A stretch of DNA of 64,000 nt from Candidatus Mediterraneibacter quadrami (GCA_019120575.1 DWUU01000022.1:1-64000); one strand, 5' to 3'; numbered from the stretch's first letter, positions 37,724 to 46,435 are shown. Made by a program: numbers and translations. Notes: generated by a model not told the origin, from the sequence alone.

Positions 37724-38589
37724 CAGTAGCTCACTCCTTTCTTTTCAATCCGGAACATCACAAGGGTGATCAGCATTATGATAATAAACAGGATCACGGA
37801 CTGTGCCGCTGCACTGCCGAATCTGTAATTGAAAAATGCATCGCGGTAGATTGAATACACAATTACATTTGTCGCCTCATCCGGACCGCCTTCCGTCAGG
37901 ATCTTGATCTGTCCGAATGACTGGAACGCCTGGATAATATTAACCACCAGCGTATAAAACATGATCGGAGAAAGTCCCGGCAGCGTCAGACTGAAAAACT
38001 TCTGCACACTGCTCGCACCGTCTACGGATGCTCTTTCATAGATCGTCTCGTCAATGTTTCCAAGTCCTGCCGAGAAATACAGGAAATTGATCCCGCTGTT
38101 CAGCCAGGCTGTCAGGATCGCCACACAATACAGCGCTGTGTCAGGATCATTCAGCCAGTTAATATCCAATCCCAGCAGCTTATTTACAATGCCGACTGTC
38201 GGATGCAGCATGATCTGAAATACCATTGCCGCAGAACTGGACGCGATCGCCATCGGAAGCGCATAAGACGTACTGAAAAACCGGATGCCCGGGAACGCCT
38301 TATTACACAGCACTGCCGCGATCAGGCCCAGCAGCATGCCGCCTACTACAACGATCACCACAAAGATCAGCGTAACTTTCAGACTGTTGCGGAAAGACTC
38401 CGAAGCCAGCAGATCCATATAGTTCTGCAGCCCCACAAAAATCTTCGCCTGCCCCATCTTATCCGTCAGGAAAAGACTCAGGAAAATCGTCTTAAAAAAC
38501 GGATAAAAGAGGAATACCGCAAACACCAGCATACATGGTATAAGATAAAAATACGGTGTGATACTTAACTTTTTCTTCTGGGTATTCAT
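37723..38589 (-). CDS. ugpA: ABC importer permease (UgpA-like)
   Basis: The first membrane subunit, 288 residues, six membrane helices, MalF/UgpA-family. The EAA loop is seen as IYERASVDGASSVQKFFSLT near residue 185. The gene starts within the end of the ATPase gene (four-base overlap) and ends in the start of the second permease, so the three are translationally coupled. Confidence 0.92.
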   Translation of the reverse strand: MNTQKKKLSITPYFYLIPCMLVFAVFLFYPFFKTIFLSLFLTDKMGQAKIFVGLQNYMDLLASESFRNSLKVTLIFVVIVVVGGMLLGLIAAVLCNKAFPGIRFFSTSYALPMAIASSSAAMVFQIMLHPTVGIVNKLLGLDINWLNDPDTALYCVAILTAWLNSGINFLYFSAGLGNIDETIYERASVDGASSVQKFFSLTLPGLSPIMFYTLVVNIIQAFQSFGQIKILTEGGPDEATNVIVYSIYRDAFFNYRFGSAAAQSVILFIIIMLITLVMFRIEKKGVSY

Positions 38590-39734
38590 GATCGCACCTC
38601 CTCTGCATAAAACAGATTTTCTTCCGTGTCACTGTCAAAAAGATGGATCCGCTCCGGGTCAAAATACAGGCGGACCGCTTCACCTGTGCGCGTTTTGTTC
38701 TCCGGTTTCATACGCGCCGTATGTGATCTTCCCTGCTCATCAAAGTAAAGGAATACTTCCGCACCAAGCAGTTCACGGGCTGTAATGATCTCAGTCATTC
38801 CCTCGGTCGCTTTTTCAAAGCCCTTTTCTGCCGCTTCTTCTTCCGTATAAATGTCTTCCGGACGGATGCCCAGTGTCACTTTCCGGTTCAACGCTTTCAA
38901 CTTCGCCATCTCTGCGCGATATCCGTTCAGTTTCACCTTGCGTCCGCTGTTTCTGTCCCCGATATGCACTACGATTTCCCCGGCCTCCTCTGCGACTTCC
39001 GCCTGAAAGAAATTCATAGCCGGCGATCCGATGAATCCTGCCACAAACAGATTGGCAGGATTGTTATAAAGTTCGATCGGCGCTTCCACCTGCTGCACGA
39101 TCCCGTCCTTCATAACCACGATCCTTGTACCAAGTGTCATGGCTTCTGTCTGGTCATGCGTCACATAAATGATCGTTGTTTCAAGTTCTTTATGAAGTTT
39201 TGCCAGTTCGATCCGCATCTGCGCTCTCAGCTTCGCATCCAGATTAGACAGGGGCTCATCCATCAGGAAGGCCTTCGGCTTCCGTATAATGGCGCTTCCG
39301 ATGGCTACCCTCTGTTTCTGTCCGCCGGACAGCGCCGCCGGTTTCCGGTCCAGAAGATGCTCGATCTCCAGTGTTCTCGCCACTTTATGTACCCGCTCGT
39401 CAATATCTTTCTTCGGAACTTTCCGGATCTTCAGAGCATACGCAAGATTGCCGTACACGGTCATATTCGGATACAATGCATAGTTTTGAAATACCATGGA
39501 AAGCCCCCGGTCTTTCGGCTCATAATAATTGCACAATTCACCATCGATCCACAACTCACCGTCACTGATGTCTTCCAGTCCCGCGATCATCCTAAGCGTC
39601 GTGGATTTCCCGCAGCCTGACGGTCCGACAAAGATGATGAATTCCCTGTCCCTGATGTCGAGATTGAAATCTTTCACTGCAAAGCTGCCTTTTTCAAACT
39701 CTTTGCACACATTTCTCAGTATAATCTCTGACAC
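38586..39734 (-). CDS. ugpC: ABC importer ATPase (UgpC/MsmK-like)
   Basis: The energising subunit of a sugar/glycerophosphate-type importer, 382 residues. Walker A GPSGCGKST lies near residues 37-45, signature LSGGQKQRVA near 135, and Walker B AFLMDEPLSNLDA near 155. C-terminal OB-fold (TOBE) regulatory repeats contain LGIRPEDIY. It is the first gene of the operon, which is unusual since MsmK-type ATPases are often encoded apart and shared between importers. It could therefore also serve other uptake systems. Confidence 0.93.
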   Translation of the reverse strand: MSEIILRNVCKEFEKGSFAVKDFNLDIRDREFIIFVGPSGCGKSTTLRMIAGLEDISDGELWIDGELCNYYEPKDRGLSMVFQNYALYPNMTVYGNLAYALKIRKVPKKDIDERVHKVARTLEIEHLLDRKPAALSGGQKQRVAIGSAIIRKPKAFLMDEPLSNLDAKLRAQMRIELAKLHKELETTIIYVTHDQTEAMTLGTRIVVMKDGIVQQVEAPIELYNNPANLFVAGFIGSPAMNFFQAEVAEEAGEIVVHIGDRNSGRKVKLNGYRAEMAKLKALNRKVTLGIRPEDIYTEEEAAEKGFEKATEGMTEIITARELLGAEVFLYFDEQGRSHTARMKPENKTRTGEAVRLYFDPERIHLFDSDTEENLFYAEEVRS

Positions 39735-39900
39735 GGTCTCTCTCTCCTTTCATTTATCAGCGTCTTCCTGTTTCTTTTCTACATGTCCTTCTCAAGCACG
39801 CAATCGATATTTTAAATAATTCCGAAAAACACAGCTATCATTCTTGTAGAAAACTTACGTGAAGAAACGGTAAACAATTGTGTTAAAATGTAAAATACAA

Positions 39901-39964
39901 AAACCTTCTGTACCTGCCTGGAACACTCCGGAATTCCGGAATTTCCGACAGATACAGAAGGTTT
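39901..39964 (-). terminator. Terminator after argF
   Basis: The outer AAACCTTCTGTATCTG and CAGGTACAGAAGGTTT arms are perfectly complementary apart from a wobble. The loop holds a GGAATTCCGGAATTCC-like internal palindrome. TTG follows the final T run on the minus strand. Confidence 0.8.
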
Positions 39965-40012
39965 CCCTTCATCGTCTGTATAAAATATATTTTTTACAGA
40001 ATTCTTACATTC

Positions 40013-41002
40013 CTACTGTCCCAGCGTCGCCATCATGACAGCCTTGATCGTATGCATGCGGTTCTCCGCCTCATCAAATACTTTGGACTGCGGGGATTCG
40101 AACACTTCGTCCGTCACTTCCATATCCGTGATGCCGAACCGTTCGCCCATCTCTTTGCCGACTTTTGTCTTCAGGTCATGGAATGCCGGCAGGCAGTGCA
40201 GGAAGATCGCCGTATCCTTCGCATTTGCCATAACTTCCTTCGTCACTTTATACGGGGAGAGTTCTCTGATCCGCTTCTCCCATACCTCGTCCGGCTCGCC
40301 CATGGATACCCACACATCCGTGTAGATGACGTCGGCGTCTTTCGTTCCTTCTTTTACGTCGCTGGTCAGCGTGATCGTGGAACCGGATGCCTTTGCATAC
40401 TCCTCGCACTGGGCCACCAGCTCCGGGTTCGGGAAATACTCTTCTGTCGTGCACGCCACGAAATCAAGTCCCAGTTTGGAGCATGCCACCATCAGGGAAT
40501 TGCCCATGTTGTAGCGGGCGTCTCCCATATAGACCAGTTTCAGTCCTTTCAGCGTCCCGAAGTTCTCACGGATAGTCAGCATATCGGCCAGCATCTGGGT
40601 CGGGTGGTATTCATTCGTCAGGCCGTTCCACACCGGCACGCCGGCATATTTCGCCAGTTCTTCCACAAGTTCCTGGCCGAAGCCGCGGTACTCGATGCCG
40701 TCAAACATCCGGCCAAGCACGCGGGCGGTATCCTCGATGCTCTCCTTCTTGCCGATCTGGGAGCCCGTCGGGCCGAGATAGGTCGTGCCCATGCCCATGT
40801 CATGCGCCGCCACTTCAAATGCACAGCGGGTCCTGGTACTGTCTTTCTCAAAGATCAGCGCCACATTTTTCCCATGCCAGTTGTCCACCGGCTCGCCGTT
40901 TTTCTTTTTTGCCTTTACTTCCGCCGAAAGGTCGATCAGGTAAGTGATCTCCTCCGGTGTAAAATCTTTTAATGTAAGAAAATTACGTCCTTTTAAATTC
41001 AT
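40013..41002 (-). CDS. argF: Ornithine carbamoyltransferase
   Basis: Forms citrulline from ornithine and carbamoyl phosphate, or runs in reverse in arginine catabolism. The 329-residue product has the carbamoyl-phosphate site STRTR at residues 55-59, HPTQMLADM, and HCLPAF near residue 271. ATG 41002 follows GAGGGAT; the longer reading adds 26 unsupported residues. No other arginine genes are adjacent, so an anabolic or arginine-deiminase role cannot be distinguished. Confidence 0.97.
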   Translation of the reverse strand: MNLKGRNFLTLKDFTPEEITYLIDLSAEVKAKKKNGEPVDNWHGKNVALIFEKDSTRTRCAFEVAAHDMGMGTTYLGPTGSQIGKKESIEDTARVLGRMFDGIEYRGFGQELVEELAKYAGVPVWNGLTNEYHPTQMLADMLTIRENFGTLKGLKLVYMGDARYNMGNSLMVACSKLGLDFVACTTEEYFPNPELVAQCEEYAKASGSTITLTSDVKEGTKDADVIYTDVWVSMGEPDEVWEKRIRELSPYKVTKEVMANAKDTAIFLHCLPAFHDLKTKVGKEMGERFGITDMEVTDEVFESPQSKVFDEAENRMHTIKAVMMATLGQ

Positions 41003-41039
41003 GATCTTATCCCTCGCTCTTCTGTATGAAACATGATTT

Positions 41040-41069
41040 ATTATACATTCCCGCTTACGGGAAATGCAA
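41040..41069 (-). promoter_or_regulatory. argF promoter with palindrome in the spacer
   Basis: TTGCAT (41064-41069) and TATAAT (41040-41045) on the minus strand with an 18-base spacer. The spacer holds the perfect inverted repeat TTCCCG-CTTA-CGGGAA (41048-41063), a candidate repressor site. Confidence 0.6.
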
Positions 41070-41135
41070 TACCCGCGCATATATTTTCATATAAAAAGAC
41101 AGAGCCAGCTTCCATGCTCTGTCTTTTGTTCCGAT

Positions 41136-41939
41136 CTATTTTCTTCTCTGCCTGCCCGCTTCAAACATCAGAACGGCCGCTGCCACCGCAGCGTTCAGCG
41201 ATTCCGCTCTCCCGCACATGGGGATCAGGATCCGCCGGTCCGCGCATGCGGCCACTTCGTCCCGCAACCCGTTCCCCTCATTCCCAATGAGGAACGCGCA
41301 GCCGGTTGTATAATCCTCCTCATCATATGCGCGTTCACCGGCGAGATGCGCGGCATAGACGAGGATCCCTTCCTTCTTCAGCTCACCGATGGCACCCGGC
41401 AGGTCCTCCACATAAAGGAACGGCATCCTGAGCACCGCGCCCATGGTGGAGCGCACCACCTTCGGGTTATAAATATCCACGCAGTCACTGCTCAGAATGA
41501 TCCCGGTCACCCCTGCCGCCTCCGCGGTGCGGAAAATGGTCCCGAGGTTGCCCGGGTCCTGCAAATTATCCAGTACGAGCACATGGGCTTTCGCCGGCTC
41601 TGCGCCGAGGATATCCGGCATGCGGTAGTCTCTGCGTTCCACGACCGCCAGGATCCCCTGGGGCGTCTTCGTCCCGGACACATGGTCGAATACCGGGTCC
41701 GCCAGGATCTCCGTCAGCCCGGCCCTTTTAAGCCCTTCCGCTTCCGCCGCATTTTTCTTCGCATAACTTTCCGACAGGTAGATCTTCCGGATCTTCCCCT
41801 GCCATGCAGGATCAGCCGTCAGTTCCCCCGCCATCCGCGGTCCTTCTATCAGAAATACGCCCGCTTCGTCTCTTGCCCGGCTTTTTTTCATCAGCCGGAC
41901 CAGTTCTTTCACCTGCGCGTTGGCTGTACTTGTGATCAT
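41136..41939 (-). CDS. TrmH/SpoU-family RNA 2'-O-methyltransferase
   Basis: A 267-residue SPOUT-fold methyltransferase expected to modify a ribose in rRNA or tRNA using SAM. An N-terminal substrate-binding domain of about 100 residues is followed by the knotted catalytic domain: LDNLQDPGNLGTIFRTAEA near residue 120 (motif 1), FLIGNEGNGL (motif 2) and IPMCGRAESLNAAVAAAVL (motif 3). The target nucleotide is not known. It starts at the stop codon of ktrA, so it is in the same transcript as the potassium-uptake genes. Confidence 0.9.
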   Translation of the reverse strand: MITSTANAQVKELVRLMKKSRARDEAGVFLIEGPRMAGELTADPAWQGKIRKIYLSESYAKKNAAEAEGLKRAGLTEILADPVFDHVSGTKTPQGILAVVERRDYRMPDILGAEPAKAHVLVLDNLQDPGNLGTIFRTAEAAGVTGIILSSDCVDIYNPKVVRSTMGAVLRMPFLYVEDLPGAIGELKKEGILVYAAHLAGERAYDEEDYTTGCAFLIGNEGNGLRDEVAACADRRILIPMCGRAESLNAAVAAAVLMFEAGRQRRK

Positions 41940-42601
41940 CAGCGTTTACCTTTCCTTGCATCAAACTTCTGCAGAATATCATTTGCTCCGATCATGATCA
42001 GGATGGCGTTCTCCGGCAGCGGCTCCATCGGGTCAAATGTAACGTCAACCTGTTTGTTGATGATAATGCCGACCACGTTGATGCCGAAGCGTTCACGAAC
42101 GCGGAGCTCCGCAAGACATTTGCCCTGCCACGGTTCCGGCACGACCGCTTCGACCATGCTGTAATCGTCGGACAGCTCGATCCAGTCGGAAAATTCCTTT
42201 GCCACCAGGTTCTTCGCCACGCGGCTGCCCATCTCGATCTCCGGATATACGACCGCGTCCGCACCCACTTTCTTCAGGATCGTGCCCTGAAGCTTATCTT
42301 TTGCCTTCGCCAGCACCTTTGGGATTCCCATGTCCTTGCAGAGCATGGTCGCCATAATGCTCGCCTCAAAGTTCTCGGAAACGGCCACGACCGCTCCGTC
42401 CAGATTCCTTCCGCCCAGCGCTTCCAGCGCCTCCGGGTCGGATACGTCCGCCTTCAGTGCGTAAGACACCTCCTCTGAGATCTCCTGGATCTTCTCAGCG
42501 GAATCATCCACCACCAGCACATCCGCGCCCATCTTCTCCAGTGTCAGCGCCACGCTCCATCCGAAGCTTCCCAGTCCAAGTACTGCAAATTGTTTACTCA
42601 T
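41939..42601 (-). CDS. ktrA: Potassium uptake regulatory subunit KtrA/TrkA
   Basis: The cytoplasmic gating ring subunit for the KtrB channel, 220 residues. The N-terminal RCK Rossmann fold has GLGSFGWS near residues 9-16 and an acidic residue pair (VVDD) for nucleotide binding. The C-terminal RCK_C domain (residues about 140-215) would bind cyclic dinucleotides or other ligands in this family. It is encoded 65 bases downstream of ktrB, its partner, and overlaps the methyltransferase gene start by one base. Confidence 0.94.
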   Translation of the reverse strand: MSKQFAVLGLGSFGWSVALTLEKMGADVLVVDDSAEKIQEISEEVSYALKADVSDPEALEALGGRNLDGAVVAVSENFEASIMATMLCKDMGIPKVLAKAKDKLQGTILKKVGADAVVYPEIEMGSRVAKNLVAKEFSDWIELSDDYSMVEAVVPEPWQGKCLAELRVRERFGINVVGIIINKQVDVTFDPMEPLPENAILIMIGANDILQKFDARKGKR

Positions 42602-42666
42602 TTTTCTGTTCTCCTGTTTTTATTATTGTTATTATAAAGAACCATTTCTTTTCAAATGCATCACGT

Positions 42667-44052
42667 TTAGCCGAGCATAACCTTCTTCTCCGGCAGTTCG
42701 CGGAACTGAGCGCTCCTGTGCGATTTGCCGGCAAACACAAGGGCCATGGTCATCGGTCCGATACGACCCACATACATGAGGATCATAAGCACCACATGGC
42801 TCGCCCGCGTAAGGTGCGGCGTCAGGTCCGCCGAAAGCCCGACTGTACCGATCGCCGAGGAGGCTTCGTACATCAGGTTCAGGAACTCGGCCTGCGGATC
42901 GAAGATCGACATGGCCGCAACCGCTGTCAGCCAGAATGTAAAGGTGATCATCGTGATCGTCAGCGCCGACCGGATGCTTTCCATCGCCAGTTTCCGGCCA
43001 AAACATTCCGTATCCTTATGCCCTCTCAGGACCGAGATGACGGTCAGGGCAACCAGCGCGAAGGTGGTCGTTTTGATACCGCCCGCCGTACCCGCCGGGG
43101 AACCTCCGATAAACATCAGGATACAGCCCAGCAGCCGGGAGCTCTCCGTCAGCCCCGACTGGGACACGGATGCAAATCCCGCCGTACGCGTGGTCACCGA
43201 CTGGAACGCGGAAGCCAGCACCTTCTCCGGTACGCTTAAGTCCGCCATGGTCTCCGGGTTATTGAACTCCAGCAGGAAATACCCAAGCGTACCGCCCAGG
43301 ATCAGAACCGCCGTCATGAGCAGGACGATCTTGCTCTGAAGACCGAGCCTTGTGAAGATCCTTCGTTTCGCGCCGCTCTCACCCGCACCTTTCTTCGCCG
43401 TCACGAAGATGTCATGCCACACCGGGAATCCGAGACCGCCCATCACGATCAAAAACATGGTCGTCAGGCTCACCAGCGGCGAATCCACATACTGCATAAA
43501 GCTGGTGGAACCGATAATGTCGATCCCGGCGTTGCAGAAACCGGAGATGGAATGAAACACCCCGTACCAGATCCCTTTTGCAAGACCGAACTCCGGCACA
43601 AATTTAATTGAAAAAAGAACTGCTCCGATCCCTTCCACGATAAACGTTCCCCGGATAATCCGGATGATGAACTTCACCAGCCCGGAAAGCGTATCGAGCC
43701 CGTAGGCCTCCTGGATCAGCACCCTGCTCTTCATGGAGATCTTCTTGCCAAGCAGCAGGAAGAAAAGCACCGTGCAGGCGATCACCCCCAGACCTCCGAT
43801 CTGGATGAGAAGCATAACCACGATCTGTCCGGCCAGCGTAAACTGTTCCGCCGGAATGACTGTAACCAGTCCGGTCACACACACGGATGTGACAGATGTA
43901 AAAAGCGCATCGATAAATGCAATCGGCTGCCGGTTGCAGAATGGCAGCCACAGGATAAAGCCGCCCAGAAAAATCACCCCGAAGAATCCGAGCGCCACGA
44001 TCTGCATCGTGTTCAGCCGCACTCTTCTGGGGCTTTTATCTCTCCTGTCCAT
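42667..44052 (-). CDS. ktrB: Potassium uptake channel subunit KtrB/TrkH
   Basis: A membrane potassium transporter of the Trk/Ktr/HKT superfamily, 461 residues with about ten hydrophobic segments in four M1-P-M2 repeats. The first selectivity-filter-type loop is SVTSVCVTGLVTV, and FNPE-like pore segments recur (SISGFCNAGID; GGSPAGTAGGIKTTT; SSAIGTVGLS). ATG 44052 follows GGGAGGATATT. It forms a unit with ktrA. A sodium- or proton-driven mechanism cannot be decided. Confidence 0.94.
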   Translation of the reverse strand: MDRRDKSPRRVRLNTMQIVALGFFGVIFLGGFILWLPFCNRQPIAFIDALFTSVTSVCVTGLVTVIPAEQFTLAGQIVVMLLIQIGGLGVIACTVLFFLLLGKKISMKSRVLIQEAYGLDTLSGLVKFIIRIIRGTFIVEGIGAVLFSIKFVPEFGLAKGIWYGVFHSISGFCNAGIDIIGSTSFMQYVDSPLVSLTTMFLIVMGGLGFPVWHDIFVTAKKGAGESGAKRRIFTRLGLQSKIVLLMTAVLILGGTLGYFLLEFNNPETMADLSVPEKVLASAFQSVTTRTAGFASVSQSGLTESSRLLGCILMFIGGSPAGTAGGIKTTTFALVALTVISVLRGHKDTECFGRKLAMESIRSALTITMITFTFWLTAVAAMSIFDPQAEFLNLMYEASSAIGTVGLSADLTPHLTRASHVVLMILMYVGRIGPMTMALVFAGKSHRSAQFRELPEKKVMLG

Positions 44053-44110
44053 AATATCCTCCCAATTCAAGAAAACGAATGTACTGACATCCGTTTCGCA
44101 TTGCATTGCT

Positions 44111-44139
44111 ATATTAGCACAGGGTTATGAAATATTCAA
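44111..44139 (-). promoter_or_regulatory. Promoter of ktrB-ktrA-trmH
   Basis: TTGAAT (44134-44139) and TAATAT (44111-44116) on the minus strand with a 17-base spacer. Confidence 0.65.
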
Positions 44140-44204
44140 TTTACTAAACACATTATAAACGGTTTTCAGCGATTTCTTTGCAACTTCTTAACTCCCCGCC
44201 TGAC

Positions 44205-44232
44205 CCGGATCTGTTCCGGCACAGGGATCCGG
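44205..44232. terminator. Possible terminator after the small-protein pair
   Basis: CCGGATC and GATCCGG arms form a perfect 7-bp stem just beyond the 44239-44460 gene on the minus strand. There is no T run, so the call is weak. Confidence 0.35.
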
Positions 44233-44238
44233 ATTCCG

Positions 44239-44460
44239 CTAATAGACCTTCTCTATCTCTCCCGTGATCCCGTACTCTTCGCGGAAAACCGCCAGATCTG
44301 CATCGTTCCGGATCAGCATGACCTCCTCAAACTTCCCGTCGTCAAAGTGTCGGAAGCCCGCCACCTGCTCCCCGGTGCAGATGCTGCAGCGGAGGACCGG
44401 ACGGCAGACGGACGGATCATACTGTCTGGATGATGACATTTTCTTCTTACGGTGAAACAT
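44239..44460 (-). CDS. Conserved small Cys-containing protein
   Basis: A 73-residue protein of unknown function. It has a basic N-terminus (MFHRKKKMSS), then RCSICTGEQVAGF, which carries a CxxC pair that could bind metal or be redox active. A conserved-looking VMLIRNDADLAVFREEYG segment follows. It has no membrane helix. It lies 14 bases downstream of another small Cys protein, probably co-transcribed. I recall similar small proteins from Lachnospiraceae, but no function is established. Confidence 0.72.
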   Translation of the reverse strand: MFHRKKKMSSSRQYDPSVCRPVLRCSICTGEQVAGFRHFDDGKFEEVMLIRNDADLAVFREEYGITGEIEKVY

Positions 44461-44474
44461 GATGGCCTCCTGTT

Positions 44475-44669
44475 CTACATCTGCTTCCGCACAACCGCGT
44501 ATTCATCCCCGTTCCTGTAATACGGGCACTGATAATATCGGTCTGACATAATCCTCACATAATCATCTTCATCCATATTCATATCGCACAGATATGCGCC
44601 ATACTCATCATCATATACATAAAAAGCGCATGTCTCGCAGCTTACCCGTTCTTTCTTCTTCAATTTCAA
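44475..44669 (-). CDS. Small Cys-rich protein, resembles DUF6472
   Basis: A 64-residue protein with four Cys arranged as CETC, a single Cys in LCDMN, and CPYY, a spacing that could form a small zinc knuckle. It ends VVRKQM, as in the DUF6472 proteins I recall from Lachnospiraceae. The centre is very acidic (DMNMDEDD). Function is unknown. It starts just before the tandem-repeat array, which lies in its upstream region. Confidence 0.75.
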   Translation of the reverse strand: MKLKKKERVSCETCAFYVYDDEYGAYLCDMNMDEDDYVRIMSDRYYQCPYYRNGDEYAVVRKQM

Positions 44670-44698
44670 ATGCTCCTTGTTTCTTACTCTTGCAGAGT

Positions 44699-45093
44699 AT
44701 TATACCACGTGCGCAGAGAAGGAAGCGCTGCGAAGCAGCATTTACTTCTCAAGCCGTGGCTTGCCGGTATAATCTCCGCGCAGCGGAGCAGCCCGGGACC
44801 GGGCTGGATTACACGTATGTGCAACCATTATACCACGTGCGCAGAGAAGGAAGCGCTGCGAAGCAGCATTTACTTCTCAAGCCGTGGCTTGCCGGTATAA
44901 TCTCCGCGCAGCGGAGCAGCCCGGGACCGGGCTGGATTGCACGTATGTGCAACCATTATACCACGTGCGCAGAGAAGGAAGCGCTGCGAAGCAGCATTTA
45001 CTTCTCAAGCCGTGGCTTGCTGGTATAATCTCCGCGCAGCGGAGCAGCCCGGGACCGGGCTGGATTGCACGTATGTGCAATCATTATACCACG
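44699..45093. repeat. Three 128-bp tandem repeats, each a chain of perfect hairpins
   Basis: Copies start at 44699, 44827 and 44955 with an exact 128-base period, and a truncated fourth begins at 45083. The copies differ at only a few bases. Each contains GCTGC-GAA-GCAGC, AAGCC-GT-GGCTT, CTCCG-CGCAG-CGGAG, AGCCCGG-GA-CCGGGCT and TTGCAC-GTAT-GTGCAA. The flanking pair ATTATACC/GGTATAAT and the nested CCACG/CGTGG and GAGAAG/CTTCTC stems are also present. This fills most of the 517-base gap between two genes. No spacer variation, so not CRISPR; no coding role is likely. Confidence 0.95.
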
Positions 45094-45186
45094 CGCTGTG
45101 TATATTTAGCGAACAAAATGCAAAACCTATCTCCAGCACTTTCCTGTGCTAAAACATAAATTTCCAAAATCTCAAGGAGGATCACC

Positions 45187-45618
45187 ATGGACGAACAGAC
45201 CAGAAAACTGCTGGAAGAATGCTGCTCCGGCTGCCGGATGGCCATTGAGAGCTTCAGGCAGGTACAGGAATATGTAAAGGACACCGGCTTAAAGCAGCTG
45301 ATCCACACTTACACGGAGAAGCACTGTCAGCTGGAGGAAGAGGCCGCCTCTCTCCTGAAGGAATCCGGCAATCCGGAGAAATCTCCGGGCATTATGGCAA
45401 GCGCCATGTCGCACTTTACCACGGATATTAAACTTACGCTGAACAGTGACAATACACAGATCGCCAAACTGCTCATCGACGGATGCGCCATGGGCATCAA
45501 GACGCTCGGGGAGAAATCCCACCAGTACGGCCAGGCCGATAAAAAGGCGGTCAGCCTGACAGACCGGATCATCCGCACCGAGGAAGATCTGATGAAAAAG
45601 CTGAAAGATTTTCTGTAA
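45187..45618 (+). CDS. Helical-bundle protein, possibly ferritin-like (DUF2383-type)
   Basis: A 143-residue soluble protein that is predicted to be nearly all helical. It starts MDEQTRKLLEECCSGCRM with three Cys in six residues, then has repeated Glu/Leu helices and a central stretch MSHFTTDIKLTLNSDNTQIAKLL. The pattern is reminiscent of DUF2383/PA2169-type four-helix ferritin-like proteins, though I cannot verify metal ligands. ATG 45187 follows CAAGGAGGATCACC. It is divergent from the Cys-rich genes across the tandem repeat array. Confidence 0.7.
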   Translation: MDEQTRKLLEECCSGCRMAIESFRQVQEYVKDTGLKQLIHTYTEKHCQLEEEAASLLKESGNPEKSPGIMASAMSHFTTDIKLTLNSDNTQIAKLLIDGCAMGIKTLGEKSHQYGQADKKAVSLTDRIIRTEEDLMKKLKDFL

Positions 45619-45678
45619 TATTGTATTTCCCGCTCCTTTTCATGTATAATGTGCAGGAAGAAAAGGAGTATCGGAATT

Positions 45679-46374
45679 ATGCTGAGATCATATATCGCTT
45701 TCGATGTGGAGACAACGGGGCTCAATCCCCAGGAAAATGAGATCATAGAGATCGGCGCTTTGAAGGTGCGCGACGGCAGAGTGGCCGAACGGTTCATGGA
45801 ATTCATCAGACCGTCCGCGCCCCTCGCCCCCGCCATCACAAACCTCACCGGCATCACCGATGAAATGGTCGCCGGCGCCCGGCCAAGGTGCAGCGTCATT
45901 GCGGATTTTCTTGATTTCTGCGAGGATGACGTGCTGATCGGGCACAATGTCATTTTTGATTACAGCTTTATGAAATGCAGCGCCTCCGCAGAAAATCTTC
46001 CCTTCGAAAAATCCGGCATCGATACGCTGAAGATCGCCCAGAAAGTACACAAAGATCTTCCCTCCAAAAGCCTGGGCAGCCTGTGCGACTATTATCATAT
46101 CGAAAACAGATCCGCCCACCGGGCTTATCACGATGCCCTGGCCACAGCCAAACTGTACCAGACGCTGGCCCATCACTTCGAGGAGAAGGACCCGAAGCTC
46201 TTTAAGCCTGTCCAGCTTACATATAAGATAAAGAAGCCCCAGCCCGCCACGCCCAAACAGCTCACGCTGCTGGACAACCTGATCCGCAAAACAAAAACTG
46301 AAGTCATATGGGATGCAAAGACGCTTACGAGGAGCGAGGCATCACGGATCATTGACCGGCTTCTGAAAAAGTAA
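45679..46374 (+). CDS. DnaQ-like 3'-5' exonuclease
   Basis: A 231-residue DEDDh exonuclease of the PolC-epsilon type. Asp9 and Glu11 in FDVETTG, the mid-domain NVIFDYSFM with its Asp, and HRAYHDALAT near 147-156 complete the active site. The last 50 residues form a separate segment (PATPKQLTLLDNLI and LTRSEASRIIDRLL) resembling a small helical DNA-interaction motif seen at the C-terminus of such exonucleases. It may act in DNA repair or RNA trimming. ATG 45679 was chosen because the family starts near the first beta strand. Confidence 0.88.
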   Translation: MLRSYIAFDVETTGLNPQENEIIEIGALKVRDGRVAERFMEFIRPSAPLAPAITNLTGITDEMVAGARPRCSVIADFLDFCEDDVLIGHNVIFDYSFMKCSASAENLPFEKSGIDTLKIAQKVHKDLPSKSLGSLCDYYHIENRSAHRAYHDALATAKLYQTLAHHFEEKDPKLFKPVQLTYKIKKPQPATPKQLTLLDNLIRKTKTEVIWDAKTLTRSEASRIIDRLLKK

Positions 46375-46384
46375 CATAATAATC

Positions 46385-46413
46385 GAGCCCTGCATGGATT
46401 CCATGCGGGGCTC
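46385..46413. terminator. Bidirectional terminator
   Basis: GAGCCCTGCATGG and CCATGCGGGGCTC arms, followed by ATTTTATT on the plus strand. It separates the exonuclease gene from convergent pheT. Confidence 0.8.
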
Positions 46414-46435
46414 ATTTTATTAATCAACCTATATT

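Noticed and set aside
44205..44232. Riboswitch upstream of ktrB
   Set aside because: The hairpin lies downstream of the small-protein gene on the minus strand, and the roughly 55-base ktrB leader is too short for a known potassium- or c-di-AMP-type aptamer.
44699..45093. CRISPR array
   Set aside because: Repeats are directly abutting, 128 bp long and nearly identical throughout, with no variable spacers, and no cas genes are in the window.
44594..45159. Overlapping plus-strand open frames across the tandem repeats
   Set aside because: The 128-base period is not a multiple of three, so the repeat stays open in successive frames and gives repetitive translations with no family match. There are no ribosome binding sites at the starts.
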